64,000 nucleotides of DNA from DATJGF01 sp035495315. Its GTDB lineage: Bacteria > Verrucomicrobiota > Verrucomicrobiia > Limisphaerales > UBA8199. The stretch covers positions 1 through 64,000 of the forward strand of contig DATJGF010000180.1 of assembly GCA_035495315.1 (NCBI GenBank), given 5' to 3'. Position numbers and translations under genes: made by a program. A model generated the notes under the pieces. The model worked only from the letters and a program-made list of their open reading frames with translations. It had not been told where the DNA came from and did no database searches. This document shows, piece by piece, positions 34,184 through 43,020 of the stretch. The first letter of the stretch is position 1. Every line of letters starts with the position of its first letter.

Positions 34184-36340
34184 ATGTCTCCCAAACGTAA
34201 GAAAAATCCCAATCAACCCGAGTTGCCCATCCAGGACGCGCCGGATACAACTCCGGGCGAGGTCCATGCCGCTCCGCCACCACCCAATGGCAAGGGGGAT
34301 AAAAAACCCAAGCCCGCCACCAACGGCAATGGCGAAACCCACGTGCTTGCCGAGAAGGTCGCAACTACTGCGCCTCCGCGCCCGTTCGTTCCCGGCAAGA
34401 TCGAGTTGCCGCTCCATCACCGCGTCAATCGCAGCTTCCTGGATTATGCCTCGTACGTCATTCGCGACCGCGCCATCCCGCATATCGCCGATGGCCTGAA
34501 ACCTGTTCAGCGCCGCATCCTCTGGGCGCTGCATCGCATCGATGACGGCCGGTTCATGAAAGTCGCCAACGTTACCGGCGAGACCATGAAGTACCACCCC
34601 CATGGCAACGCATCCATTGATGATGCGTTGGTCGTATTGGCCAATAAAAGGTACCTAATCGAAGGCCAGGGAAATTTCGGCAATATCTTCACTGGCGACC
34701 CTGCGGCGGCCCCGCGCTATATCGAATGCCGCCTTACGGAGTTGGCTCGCACCGAACTTTTTAATGATGAAATCACCGAGCTGGTGCCGAGCTATGATGG
34801 TCGCAACAAAGAGCCAATCACGCTCCCTTGCAAGCTCCCCTTGCTGCTGATGCTCGGAACCGAAGGCATCGCCGTCGGCATGACCTCGCGGATTTTGCCA
34901 CACAATTTCCCTGAATTGATCGAGGCCCAGATCGCGATCCTCAAAAAGCAGCCGTTCAAATGTTTGCCCGATTTCCAGACCGGCGGCTTGATGGATGCGC
35001 GCGGCTACAAAGATGGCGCCGGCGAAATCAAGGTGCGCGCCAAAATTAAAATCAAAGATGAATCGACCGTCCTGATCAAAGAAATCCCGCCGTCGACCAC
35101 CACCGATTCCTTGATCGGCTCCATTGAAGACGCCTCTCGCAAGGGCAAAATCAAAATCAAGAGCGTCAACGATTTCACCGCCGAGGAAGTCGAAATCGAG
35201 GTCAAAGCCCCAAGCGGCGTCAGCGCTGAACAATTGGTGGACGCCCTCTATGCCTTTACCGATTGCGAAGTCACCATCGCCAGCCGGATCGTCGTCATCA
35301 AAGACAACCGTCCGGTCGAGCTGACGGTCTCGGACGTGTTGCGCGAGAACACGACGCAACTCGTCGAGATCCTCAAACGCGAGCTTCAGCTCAAAGAAGC
35401 CAAACTCCAGGATGAGCTGCATTTCCGCACCCTGGAACGCATTTTCATCGAGGAACGCATCTATAAAAAAATTGAACAGTCCAAGACCAACGAAGCGGTC
35501 CTCTCGGCTGTGCATGACGGCTTCAAACCGTTCCGCAAGCAGCTTCTTCGCGAACTGGCCGATGCCGATATCGACCGCCTGTTACAAGTGCGCATCCGCC
35601 GCATCTCGCTCTTCGATATCAACAAGCACCGCGAAGAGATGGACACGGTAAAAGCGGACCTCGATGAGACTCGGAAACAGCTGAAGGGACTGACCAAATA
35701 CGTCATCGGCCGCCTGGAAGCGCTGCTGGCAAAATACCGGGCACTTTACCCGCGGCTGACCAAATCGAGCCGGTACGATGAAGTCGACGCGCGCGAGGTT
35801 GCGTTCAAGGCCTTCAAAGTCGCCTACGACCGCGAATCCGGGTATCTCGGGCACAAGGTATCCGGGGAGGAATTCCGCGTCGATTGCACCAAATTCGACA
35901 AACTCCTCATTGTGTTCCGCGATGGTCACTACCAGGTCGTCGAGCTTCCGGAAAAGCTGTTCGTCGGTCCCGACGTGGTCTATTGCGGGCTGCCCGAACG
36001 CGAGCGGGTCTTCACTTGCGCCTACACCAATCGTGAAGCGACCTATCTCAAACGGTTCACCTTCGGCGGAACTATTCTGAACAAAATCTATCACTGCATC
36101 CCGCCCAAATCGAAGGTGCTGTTTTTCGAAACCGATACACCCGCAGAGCTTTACATCAGGTACAAACCCGCTCCATATCAGAAGATAAATCAACAAACCT
36201 GCAATCCGGCTGAGGTCGAAGTGAAAGGCCCGAAAACGCGTGGTCGTCAGATCTCGATCAAGGACGTCTCCTCAATTAACAGCAAGCCGTCCCGCGGCTG
36301 GGATCCCGAGGCCGCAACCACCAAACTCCAATTTACCTGA
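34184..36340 (+). CDS. parC: DNA topoisomerase IV subunit A (DNA cleavage subunit)
   Basis: 718 residues. An N-terminal extension of about 75 residues rich in Pro, Lys and Asn precedes the conserved winged-helix/tower domain (SFLDYASYVIRDRAIPHIADGLKPVQRRIL). The catalytic Tyr is in AAAPRYIE at residue 179 (bases 34718-34720). Also seen are the KYHPHGNASIDDAL motif and the GMTSRILPHNFPELI stretch. The C-terminal beta-pinwheel is short or degenerate, as in Bacteroidetes-type ParC. It acts with ParE in decatenation. Hairpin repeats occupy the 35-140 bp before its ATG, so any promoter there would be unusual. Confidence 0.9.
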   Translation: MSPKRKKNPNQPELPIQDAPDTTPGEVHAAPPPPNGKGDKKPKPATNGNGETHVLAEKVATTAPPRPFVPGKIELPLHHRVNRSFLDYASYVIRDRAIPHIADGLKPVQRRILWALHRIDDGRFMKVANVTGETMKYHPHGNASIDDALVVLANKRYLIEGQGNFGNIFTGDPAAAPRYIECRLTELARTELFNDEITELVPSYDGRNKEPITLPCKLPLLLMLGTEGIAVGMTSRILPHNFPELIEAQIAILKKQPFKCLPDFQTGGLMDARGYKDGAGEIKVRAKIKIKDESTVLIKEIPPSTTTDSLIGSIEDASRKGKIKIKSVNDFTAEEVEIEVKAPSGVSAEQLVDALYAFTDCEVTIASRIVVIKDNRPVELTVSDVLRENTTQLVEILKRELQLKEAKLQDELHFRTLERIFIEERIYKKIEQSKTNEAVLSAVHDGFKPFRKQLLRELADADIDRLLQVRIRRISLFDINKHREEMDTVKADLDETRKQLKGLTKYVIGRLEALLAKYRALYPRLTKSSRYDEVDAREVAFKAFKVAYDRESGYLGHKVSGEEFRVDCTKFDKLLIVFRDGHYQVVELPEKLFVGPDVVYCGLPERERVFTCAYTNREATYLKRFTFGGTILNKIYHCIPPKSKVLFFETDTPAELYIRYKPAPYQKINQQTCNPAEVEVKGPKTRGRQISIKDVSSINSKPSRGWDPEAATTKLQFT

Positions 36341-36429
36341 CCTGCAGTTCCGTTAGACCGCGCAGGTAGATCCATTGGTAGGGCCCGCTCGCCCAGCGGG
36401 CCGACCTATCCCATCATTCTTAAAACGCT

Positions 36430-36894
36430 TTAGCGCGTGACTACGTAAATCGGCACGTTTGAAGGCGATCGAGTCACTAGCACGATTGGTGGTACAGGTG
36501 CAACGCCCGTCGCGAGCACCTTTGTCTGAACACCAGGCTCGTAGTTATAAGGCTCTGGATCTCGCACCCAATGCCCCACTCCGGGCGAACTCGGAACCCA
36601 ATATACGGCCTGCTCAAACGTCTGCACCGCAGGAACCGCTGTCGCCGGCGCCGACTGGCTCGGCTGAGGGTTGGAATAGTGCGGCTGCGGGTAGTAGCCG
36701 TACGGGTACGCCGGCGGCGCATAGACGTAGGTTGGAGATGAATGAGCCGAGGCTGCGCTGGCGATGGCAATTCCGGCCCCCAACGCCAACGGCCACAAAG
36801 GCCAGAACCCATAGCAGCCCCCATGCGCGCGCACGTTGCCGGTGCTGCTGGAAAGTGTGAGTGCGATGCCAAGAATGAGTGCGATCCGTTTCAT
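36430..36894 (-). CDS. Small exported Pro/Tyr-rich protein of unknown function
   Basis: 154 residues from ATG 36894 (the frame opens at 36987 but the family-like start with MKRIALILGIALTLSSSTG is here). A signal peptide is followed by a short hydrophobic segment (LWPLALGAGIAIASAASA), a Pro/Tyr-rich stretch (YVYAPPAYPYGYYPQPHYS) and a C-terminal part with VQTFEQAVYWVPSSPGVGHWV and VLVTRSPSNVPIYVVTR. I do not recognise the family. It is convergent with parC; the gap of 89 bp holds a GGCCCGCT/AGCGGGCC hairpin (about 36382-36402). Confidence 0.55.
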   Translation of the reverse strand: MKRIALILGIALTLSSSTGNVRAHGGCYGFWPLWPLALGAGIAIASAASAHSSPTYVYAPPAYPYGYYPQPHYSNPQPSQSAPATAVPAVQTFEQAVYWVPSSPGVGHWVRDPEPYNYEPGVQTKVLATGVAPVPPIVLVTRSPSNVPIYVVTR

Positions 36895-36990
36895 AGTCGA
36901 ACTTTCGTCAATAAATATTACCCCAATTTGGCCTATTGGCAAAGGGGATAGCGTATAAGGATTTGGGGAAATGAAGCCTCTTTTCATGAA

Positions 36991-37082
36991 CCTGTAGGAG
37001 ACGGCGTGAGGGGACTCCGACCGCTTCGATTTTCCGCCCTGCGGAGAGCTGGTCAGGGTCTCCTCATTTCGTCTCCTACAGG
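36991..37082. repeat. TGTAGGAG palindromic element, copy 2
   Basis: Arms 36991-37022 and 37051-37082 agree at 26 of 32 positions as inverted repeats. Both outer ends read CCTGTAGGAGACG. The loop is 28 nt. It lies in a 324-bp gap between divergent genes that otherwise holds nothing I can name. Confidence 0.75.
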
Positions 37083-37218
37083 CGCAAGGGGTAATCCGAT
37101 AGATCGAGAACGGCGCGACGTTCGAATATTGACCTGGTTTGATTCGTCATTCCCTCCGAAACGGGCTTGTCGCCGCACGTAGTTTTGATTAAAAATTGCG
37201 GGTCAAACTTTAATTCTA

Positions 37219-37941
37219 ATGAAAATATTTCAAAATCGGTTGCTGTCAGTTTCAGTTGTCCGTTCGCTTCGCTCGGGTCTGGTCTTGCTTGGCTTCCTTA
37301 TCGCTCAGGTCTCATTCGCCGCTGATGCCCCGGCAGGCGGAGATATGGTTCCTCTCAATTTGAAACTGCCGGCACCCGCATTTAAAGGGACTCCCAAGGA
37401 CATCCAGCTCAGCGCGTATGTCGAGCCGCTTTCTGACAAGCCTCGTCCTCCGATGATGGTCCCCGCTGGACTCAAGAATATCGCCAAGGAGGCGAAAGTG
37501 ACCGCCAGCGACAAGAACGCCACCGCCGATGCGCTGGCCAAGATTATCGATGGCGACAAGGAAGCTTCCGAAGAAAGCATCATCTATTTGCGCAAAGGGA
37601 CGCAGTGGGTCGAGCTGGATTTCGGCAGCCCGCAAGAGATCTTCGCAGTGGTGGTCTGGCATGCGCACAATTCCGCCAAGGTTTACCATGCGGTGATCGT
37701 CCAAGCTTCGGATGACCAGGATTTCATCCAAAACGTGAAGACGGTCTTCAGCAACGACCAGGAAAATAAATCCGGCTTGGGAGTCGGCAGCGATCGCGAA
37801 TACTTTGAAACTCACGAAGGCAAGCTCATCAACACCAAAGGGGTCAAAGCCCGCTATCTGCGCTTTTATTCCAAGGGCAGCACCGAAAGCGCGCTCAACG
37901 AATACACCGAGATCGAAGTATACGGTCGGCCTGCAAAATGA
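37219..37941 (+). CDS. Secreted protein with discoidin (F5/8 type C)-like domain
   Basis: 240 residues. Signal peptide with the hydrophobic core SGLVLLGFLIAQVSFAADA (about residues 19-37). The mature part reads as a discoidin-like jelly roll: NIAKEAKVTASDKNATADAL, IDGDKEASEES, GTQWVELDFGSPQEIFAVVVWHA, and the end VKARYLRFYSKGSTES then ALNEYTEIEVYG, all typical landmarks of carbohydrate-binding F5/8C or NPCBM modules. It has no catalytic partner domain. 80 bp upstream of the TIGR03663 gene on the same strand. Confidence 0.7.
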   Translation: MKIFQNRLLSVSVVRSLRSGLVLLGFLIAQVSFAADAPAGGDMVPLNLKLPAPAFKGTPKDIQLSAYVEPLSDKPRPPMMVPAGLKNIAKEAKVTASDKNATADALAKIIDGDKEASEESIIYLRKGTQWVELDFGSPQEIFAVVVWHAHNSAKVYHAVIVQASDDQDFIQNVKTVFSNDQENKSGLGVGSDREYFETHEGKLINTKGVKARYLRFYSKGSTESALNEYTEIEVYGRPAK

Positions 37942-38020
37942 TCCGCCGATGGCTCGCCTGTGATTTTTCTCCGTCGTCTGATGAGAACCTAATCCCGGAG
38001 GACGGAGGAAAGTCGCCTGA

Positions 38021-39583
38021 ATGAACAGGTGGTCCTCCGTCGCGCTATTGGTCGCGCTAGTCGTAGCGATCGGCTTGCGTTGGCCTCGACTGGATGAGCG
38101 GCCGATGCACAATGACGAGGCCGTCAACGCAATTAAATTCGGTGAGCTTTGGCAACATGGCCACTATAAGTACGACCCGAACGAGCATCATGGGCCATCG
38201 CTTATTTATGCGACCGCGATCGTCAGCCGTCTAACTGCTGCGCCGGATCTCCAGGACTTCTCTGACCAGCGCCTTCGTTGGGTGACCGTGCTCTTTGGGC
38301 TCGGGTTGATTGGCCTGCTGCCGTTAGTCATCGATGGCCTCGGCCGATTCGCCACCGTTTGGGCCGCAGCCTTCACCGCTACCTCGCCCGCCCTGGTCTT
38401 TTACAGCCGCTATTACATACACGAGCTGTTGTTGGTCTTCTTTACCTTTCTGGCTCTCGCCGCCGGGTGGCGGTACTGGCGTTCCCGGCAATTAGGCTGG
38501 ATCCTCCTGGCGGGCGCGGCGCTGGCTTTAATGGATGCCACCAAAGAAACATTCGTGATCACCCTGGCCGCCGCAGCTGCCGCTGTCGTCATCAACCAGG
38601 CTTGGAATCGGTATGTCGATGCCAGCGGATTCCCGGTCTCTGCACCGCGTTTGAATTTGTGGCATTTGGGGGCCGGCTTCGGAGTTTGGGTCGTTGTAGC
38701 TGCTCTACTCTTTTCCTCCTTTTTCAGCAACTCCGCCGGCCCCCTGGATTCCTTGCGCACTTATGGCGCGTGGTTTGGTCGCGCCGCCGGCGATTCGCCC
38801 CACATCCATAGTTGGACGTTTTACCTGCATCGCTTGCTGTGGTTTCATCCCGCCAAAGGCCCGGTTTTTAGCGAGGCACTGATTTTAATCCTGGCGTTGA
38901 TCGCGGCGATTGCCGGTTTCAGAAGACAACGATTGTCAGGGGCCAATGCCAGCCTGATCCGTTTTCTCGCGCTATATGCTTTTATCCTCTGCGTAATTTA
39001 CAGCCTGCTCCCGTACAAGACCCCATGGTGTTTGCTCACGTTTTGGCATGCGATGATTCTCCTGGCTGGAGTCGGTGTTGCGGTCGTTGTTAGGCCACTG
39101 CGATGGGCCCGGTCGCGGATGGTTTTGAATTGGCTCTTCTTGGCGGGTGCGGGTCTTTTGGCGGTCGAATCCTGGGCCGCTAGCGTCACGTATGCTTCCG
39201 ATCAACGTAATCCTTACGTCTACGCGCAGACTTCGAAGGATATTCTGAAGCTCGTTTCCAAGGTCGACGCGTTGGCAACTGTCTCTTCTGATTCCACAAG
39301 CATGTTGATTAAGGTGATGGCTCCCGATCAGGATTACTGGCCGTTGCCGTGGTATCTGCGCCGGTTTGAGCGCGTCGGTTGGTGGGACCGGGTCCCGGAG
39401 GATCCATTCGCGCCGGTGATGATCGTATCAGCCGGCCTGCACGCGCGCCTGGACGAGAAGGGCACACACTTGATGGTCGGCTATTTTCAATTGCGGCCTG
39501 AGGTCTTTTTCGAGCTGTACGTCGAAAAAGCGCTGTGGTCGACGTGGCTGGCGAAGCGGCCGCCGCAGCCTGACAATTCTTAA
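38021..39583 (+). CDS. TIGR03663 family membrane protein (Agl23-like, GT-C type)
   Basis: 520 residues, about ten membrane helices. The first loop contains RPMHNDEAVNAIKFGELW and YKYDPNEHHGPSLIYATAIV, the signature of TIGR03663, described as flippase-associated protein Agl23 in archaea and related to GT-C glycosyltransferases. The C-terminal 100 residues are a periplasmic tail. It probably handles lipid-linked sugars in the inner membrane. ATG 38021 has GGAGG about 12 bp upstream. Confidence 0.85.
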   Translation: MNRWSSVALLVALVVAIGLRWPRLDERPMHNDEAVNAIKFGELWQHGHYKYDPNEHHGPSLIYATAIVSRLTAAPDLQDFSDQRLRWVTVLFGLGLIGLLPLVIDGLGRFATVWAAAFTATSPALVFYSRYYIHELLLVFFTFLALAAGWRYWRSRQLGWILLAGAALALMDATKETFVITLAAAAAAVVINQAWNRYVDASGFPVSAPRLNLWHLGAGFGVWVVVAALLFSSFFSNSAGPLDSLRTYGAWFGRAAGDSPHIHSWTFYLHRLLWFHPAKGPVFSEALILILALIAAIAGFRRQRLSGANASLIRFLALYAFILCVIYSLLPYKTPWCLLTFWHAMILLAGVGVAVVVRPLRWARSRMVLNWLFLAGAGLLAVESWAASVTYASDQRNPYVYAQTSKDILKLVSKVDALATVSSDSTSMLIKVMAPDQDYWPLPWYLRRFERVGWWDRVPEDPFAPVMIVSAGLHARLDEKGTHLMVGYFQLRPEVFFELYVEKALWSTWLAKRPPQPDNS

Positions 39584-39711
39584 AGTCAGCGACTGACAAA
39601 TTGCACAAACGTTTTCTAATATTTTCATTAATCCTGCCTTTGCCGGGTCTTGACATTTCGGACAGAAGGCGGAAGTTGTAGCGAACATTTCCATTTGGAA
39701 AAGGGGCATCG

Positions 39712-39912
39712 ATGAAAAGGATCATCTTGCTGTTTGCTCTCGCAGGTTTAACAACCAGTTGCGCCTGGCTCAGACCTGACAGGTCCGGTAGCGGTAACTT
39801 AAGCGCTGATATCGTCGGCCCGGACTCCGGTCCGGCTCGAGGGACCACAGGTGTCAGTTCCGGTGCTGATTCCGCTCCCGGTGTTACGGGTAGCGATCTG
39901 GCTCCGCCCTAA
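39712..39912 (+). CDS. Small lipoprotein
   Basis: 66 residues. The signal peptide ends in a lipobox (LTTSC, Cys20 region), followed by a short Gly/Ser/Asp-rich tail that is probably disordered. GGGG eight bases before the ATG is a plausible ribosome binding site. No family recognised; short verrucomicrobial lipoproteins of this kind are usually lineage-specific. Its stop is 9 bp from the stop of the convergent repeat protein. Confidence 0.6.
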   Translation: MKRIILLFALAGLTTSCAWLRPDRSGSGNLSADIVGPDSGPARGTTGVSSGADSAPGVTGSDLAPP

Positions 39913-39921
39913 AGAACTTAA

Positions 39922-40776
39922 TCAGTTCTTGATCGCCCTCTGTTGCAGAATTACTTCCGAAGGCGAGACCGCCAGCGTGCCCAATGCCGCCAACAGTGGC
40001 CCGTTGGTTTCGCGTTGCGCCTTAACCCGGACCTTATACTTGCCGGCCGGAAGCGCGCGTTTAAATTCCTGGTCCTGACCGAAACAAAGGATCGTTCCGT
40101 CTTCGCGCTCAACCCGCCATTGCTGCACCTGGACGGGAGCGGTGGTATCGTTGGTCCAATGGACGAAGAGTTTTACCTCGATTTGGTGGTTCGCCAGAAC
40201 TTTTGGAACAGGGTGCGCGGTCATCGCTAACGGTTCGCCGCCGACAGTCCCGGCGGAAGCCAGTGCGGTATGCGCGCTCAGCTCCGGCCCCTTAACCTTC
40301 TCAGATGCCGCTTGATTATTGTCGCTGCGCTTCGCCGACATTTCCAATTCGACAACATTAGTGACTGGAACATTAACCCAGTTGGTCCGCAGGACCAACA
40401 CCGTGTTCCAGTTCGTCAGGTGCAACGTCTTAAAATTCGTTTTATACGCGGCGACAAAATTCGTCTGGTAAGCGGCAACCAAATTGGTTTGGAAGACATC
40501 TACGGCAATGTGATTCGTCATGAAGCGGGTGACTCGGTTGGTGTTGTAGACAGAGACAACGTTGGTCCAGTACTTGTCGACCCAATTTGTGTGGTAACGA
40601 TTTACAAAATGGTTGGCGGGCGCTTTGACCTCGATAACATTTGTTATCCACTGGTCAACCCAGTTGGTCGTCGCAACGGTAATTTCCTTCGTAACCCCAG
40701 GCAGCACCGGCGTTCCAATCGCAATTAGCAGAACCAGCCACCTGGCCGCGTGTGAGAATCCGAGTGTGTGTTTCAT
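39922..40776 (-). CDS. Exported protein with Thr-Asn octapeptide repeats, unknown function
   Basis: 284 residues. Signal peptide (WLVLLIAIGTPVLPG). Residues 37-140 carry twelve Thr-Asn dipeptides spaced 8 residues apart (63, 71, 79, 87, then 97, 105, 113, 121, then 131, 139; also 37 and 45), each followed by an aromatic or aliphatic residue and Val, as in TNWVDKYW, TNVVSVYN, TNFVAAYK. After each group of four the step is 10, giving a 34-residue superperiod. Residues about 145-190 are a polar linker. Residues 190-284 look like a beta-sandwich (VKLFVHWTNDTTAPVQVQQW, ALPAGKYKVRVKAQRE). I know no family with this repeat. It is a single gene; nothing nearby explains it. Confidence 0.75.
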   Translation of the reverse strand: MKHTLGFSHAARWLVLLIAIGTPVLPGVTKEITVATTNWVDQWITNVIEVKAPANHFVNRYHTNWVDKYWTNVVSVYNTNRVTRFMTNHIAVDVFQTNLVAAYQTNFVAAYKTNFKTLHLTNWNTVLVLRTNWVNVPVTNVVELEMSAKRSDNNQAASEKVKGPELSAHTALASAGTVGGEPLAMTAHPVPKVLANHQIEVKLFVHWTNDTTAPVQVQQWRVEREDGTILCFGQDQEFKRALPAGKYKVRVKAQRETNGPLLAALGTLAVSPSEVILQQRAIKN

Positions 40777-41604
40777 GCTGCCGGTTGAAACAGCAGAGGA
40801 GATGCCACCTTGACCTGTATCAGACTTCAGAGAGACTGCTTACAATATCAACCATGTTTCTTCGTAAGACCTTGCTGACGTCTGTTTTTGGCACTCAGCA
40901 TCAGGCCCCCGCCAGGGATGTGTTCGTTGCAACACGCGGATTCCACAACGCCCAACTCTCCCTGGCGAGGCACCTTATTGCATGGTTTCCCGGCACCACC
41001 TTCAACCTGGGGAGCCGGACCATTATTGTTTTCCGCGGGGGAAAACAAAATCGCGACTGGCGATTGCACCTCAGCTCGGGTTGCCAGTCTGAAATTCCTC
41101 AGTCGCTTCAAGAGTCTTTTCCTGATAACTCAGCAACGGACGAGGAGCAGCAAAGAGTTCCAGGGTCAAGCCTCCAGCTATGAGCGCCATGATGCTGAGC
41201 GCGACGTCTATCATGGCTCAACGTCAGCAACCTTGATGCCATCACTTGGTACACGCGCTGCACACCGACCTTTGCAGCCTGCGGCTCGACTCACATCCTA
41301 ACAGCGTAAGCAGATCTTCTTCGGGAAATCAGCAGGCAGCAATCGTTGGCGATCTATCCTGATGCGTTCATTCGGCGGCAATACCCCGGCTCAAGCTCAA
41401 CCGAAGCTCCCGCCGAATTGCAGAGTGTCCAGATTCTTGACGGTCGCTGTCTTGACGAGACATTTTTTCTATTTTGACGCTCAAATAGCGACACGCTAAA
41501 AGCCTTAGCGCGATCATTGCCCGACTACTAAGCTGAAACTGCAAAAACTGAGCACGCCCTGAGGAACGGTCCTAAATGGCCCCGCAATCGAAAAACGCAG
41601 CGTA
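40777..41604. other. Long stretch without a credible gene
   Basis: 828 bp between the repeat protein and the transporter. An open frame from ATG 40854 to 41183 (about 110 residues) and one antisense to it exist; neither has a recognisable motif, a good ribosome binding site or gene-like composition. No hairpin with T-run or tRNA was found. Confidence 0.45.
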
Positions 41605-42936
41605 ATGAGCACCAACAGCGAGCCCACGTTCGTGCGTATGGTCCACCCGCCAGGGTTTCGGCTCCGCCGCGGCCTCAACTGGGCGTCACTGGGGTTGCTC
41701 TATACCTCCTTTTACATGTGCCGCTACAATTTCTCGATCGCCAACAAGTCGATCAGTCAGGAATTCGGGTTTACGCGGGCGCAAATGGGTTCGATCATAA
41801 CGACGGCACTTTTTGCTTATGCCTGCGGGCAGATTATCAATGGCTTGCTGACGGATCGGTTGGGCGGGAAGCGCGCGATGCTCATTGGCGCGGCGGGGAC
41901 TGTCACGATGAACCTCCTCTTTGGGGCGGCCTCTTTTGTGGGGATGCTTGGTCTTTTCGTCGCCATTCGTGGACTCGATGGGTACCTGCAAGCTTTTGGC
42001 GCTCCCGGCATGGTAAAAATAAATGCGGCCTGGTTCGCCCGACGTGAGCGCGGTCGATTCTCCGGAATCTTCGGCTTTGTCATAAATCTCGGCCGATTCG
42101 GCATATTTAATTTCGGTCCAGCATTGTTAGCGGGTTTCTCGCTGTTGGGTCTGATTACTGTTCCGCCGCTGCATTGGAGATGGCTATTCTGGGCGCCCTC
42201 GGCCGTTTGCGCGGCGGTCGCGGTTTTCATGGCATTTGCTGTCGCCGAAACACCGGAAGAGGCCGGGTATCCGGGGGTTGTCCCGGACGACACGGACACG
42301 CAAGGCGCGGGTGTTCAAACCAACATCGCGCAGGTGATAGGTCGTATCACGCGCAACCCGGTTGTTTGGATTACGGCTTGCGCCTATGCCTGCACCGGTG
42401 CGGTGCGGCAGGCCGTCGATCAATGGTTTCCCCGTTATATGCAGGAGAGTTTTAGCGTCGACCTCAACTCTACCAGCTTCAAGTTCCTGGCATTTCTGAT
42501 TCCATTCGTCGCCTCCGCCGGCTCCCTTACTTCCGGTTATGTTTCCGATATTTTCTGTAAAGGCCGTCGAGCGCCGGTGGCGGCGGTCCTCTATTTTTCC
42601 GAGACGGCGATTATACTCCTGGCCGCCCAATTCCACAGTCTGACAGCCGCGACTGTCTCCTTCATCCTCATCTCGTTCACGGCCAACTCGACTCACTCGA
42701 TTCTCGGGTCAGCGGCCCCGATGGATATCGGTGGGAGGAAAATGGCCGGTTTTGCCCTCGGCCTGATCGACTCTTTCCAATATTTCGGCGGCAGTCTGGC
42801 GGGCTATTTTTTGGGACGCCTGCTGGACCAAAGTTTGGGGAACTACTTTTACTTCATGGCGCCCTTCGGCTTTATGGGCGGATTGCTGATGCTATTCGTT
42901 CGATCGGAAATGGAGAATCCACCGGTTACCAATTGA
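41605..42936 (+). CDS. MFS transporter, organophosphate:phosphate antiporter (GlpT/UhpT) type
   Basis: 443 residues, twelve predicted membrane helices. The start RRGLNWASLGLLYTSFYMCRYNFSIANKSISQEFGFT is typical of the GlpT/UhpT family (helix 1 with the YxxCRYNF-like motif), as are GLLTDRLGGKRAML and LDGYLQAFGAPGMVKINAAW. Family members exchange sugar phosphates or glycerol-3-phosphate for phosphate at the inner membrane. The substrate cannot be told. No glycerol or hexose phosphate gene is adjacent. Confidence 0.85.
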   Translation: MSTNSEPTFVRMVHPPGFRLRRGLNWASLGLLYTSFYMCRYNFSIANKSISQEFGFTRAQMGSIITTALFAYACGQIINGLLTDRLGGKRAMLIGAAGTVTMNLLFGAASFVGMLGLFVAIRGLDGYLQAFGAPGMVKINAAWFARRERGRFSGIFGFVINLGRFGIFNFGPALLAGFSLLGLITVPPLHWRWLFWAPSAVCAAVAVFMAFAVAETPEEAGYPGVVPDDTDTQGAGVQTNIAQVIGRITRNPVVWITACAYACTGAVRQAVDQWFPRYMQESFSVDLNSTSFKFLAFLIPFVASAGSLTSGYVSDIFCKGRRAPVAAVLYFSETAIILLAAQFHSLTAATVSFILISFTANSTHSILGSAAPMDIGGRKMAGFALGLIDSFQYFGGSLAGYFLGRLLDQSLGNYFYFMAPFGFMGGLLMLFVRSEMENPPVTN

Positions 42937-43020
42937 GGGGCAGCGCACGACTCCTTCGCGCAAAGTCTACGTTGTGAATTCACCGTCGCGGCTAATACTG
43001 GCAGACCTGAAAAAAGCCGC

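Noticed and set aside
33676..34200. 174-codon plus-strand open frame between parE and parC
   Set aside because: It reads through the hairpin array and the antisense of the PIN remnant; low-complexity product, no ribosome binding site.
34655..35515. 286-codon minus-strand open frame
   Set aside because: Antisense shadow of parC; composition follows the reverse of the real gene and no motif is present.
37312..38127. 271-codon minus-strand open frame
   Set aside because: Covers the discoidin-like gene and the start of the TIGR03663 gene in antisense; both plus-strand genes have signal peptides and family motifs.
40752..41183. 143-codon open frame after the octapeptide-repeat gene
   Set aside because: No recognisable motif, overlaps the neighbouring gene's 5' end, and a competing antisense frame is equally open.
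41200..41600. Possible tRNA or riboswitch before the GlpT-type gene
   Set aside because: No acceptor/T-arm signature or conserved aptamer motif could be found.
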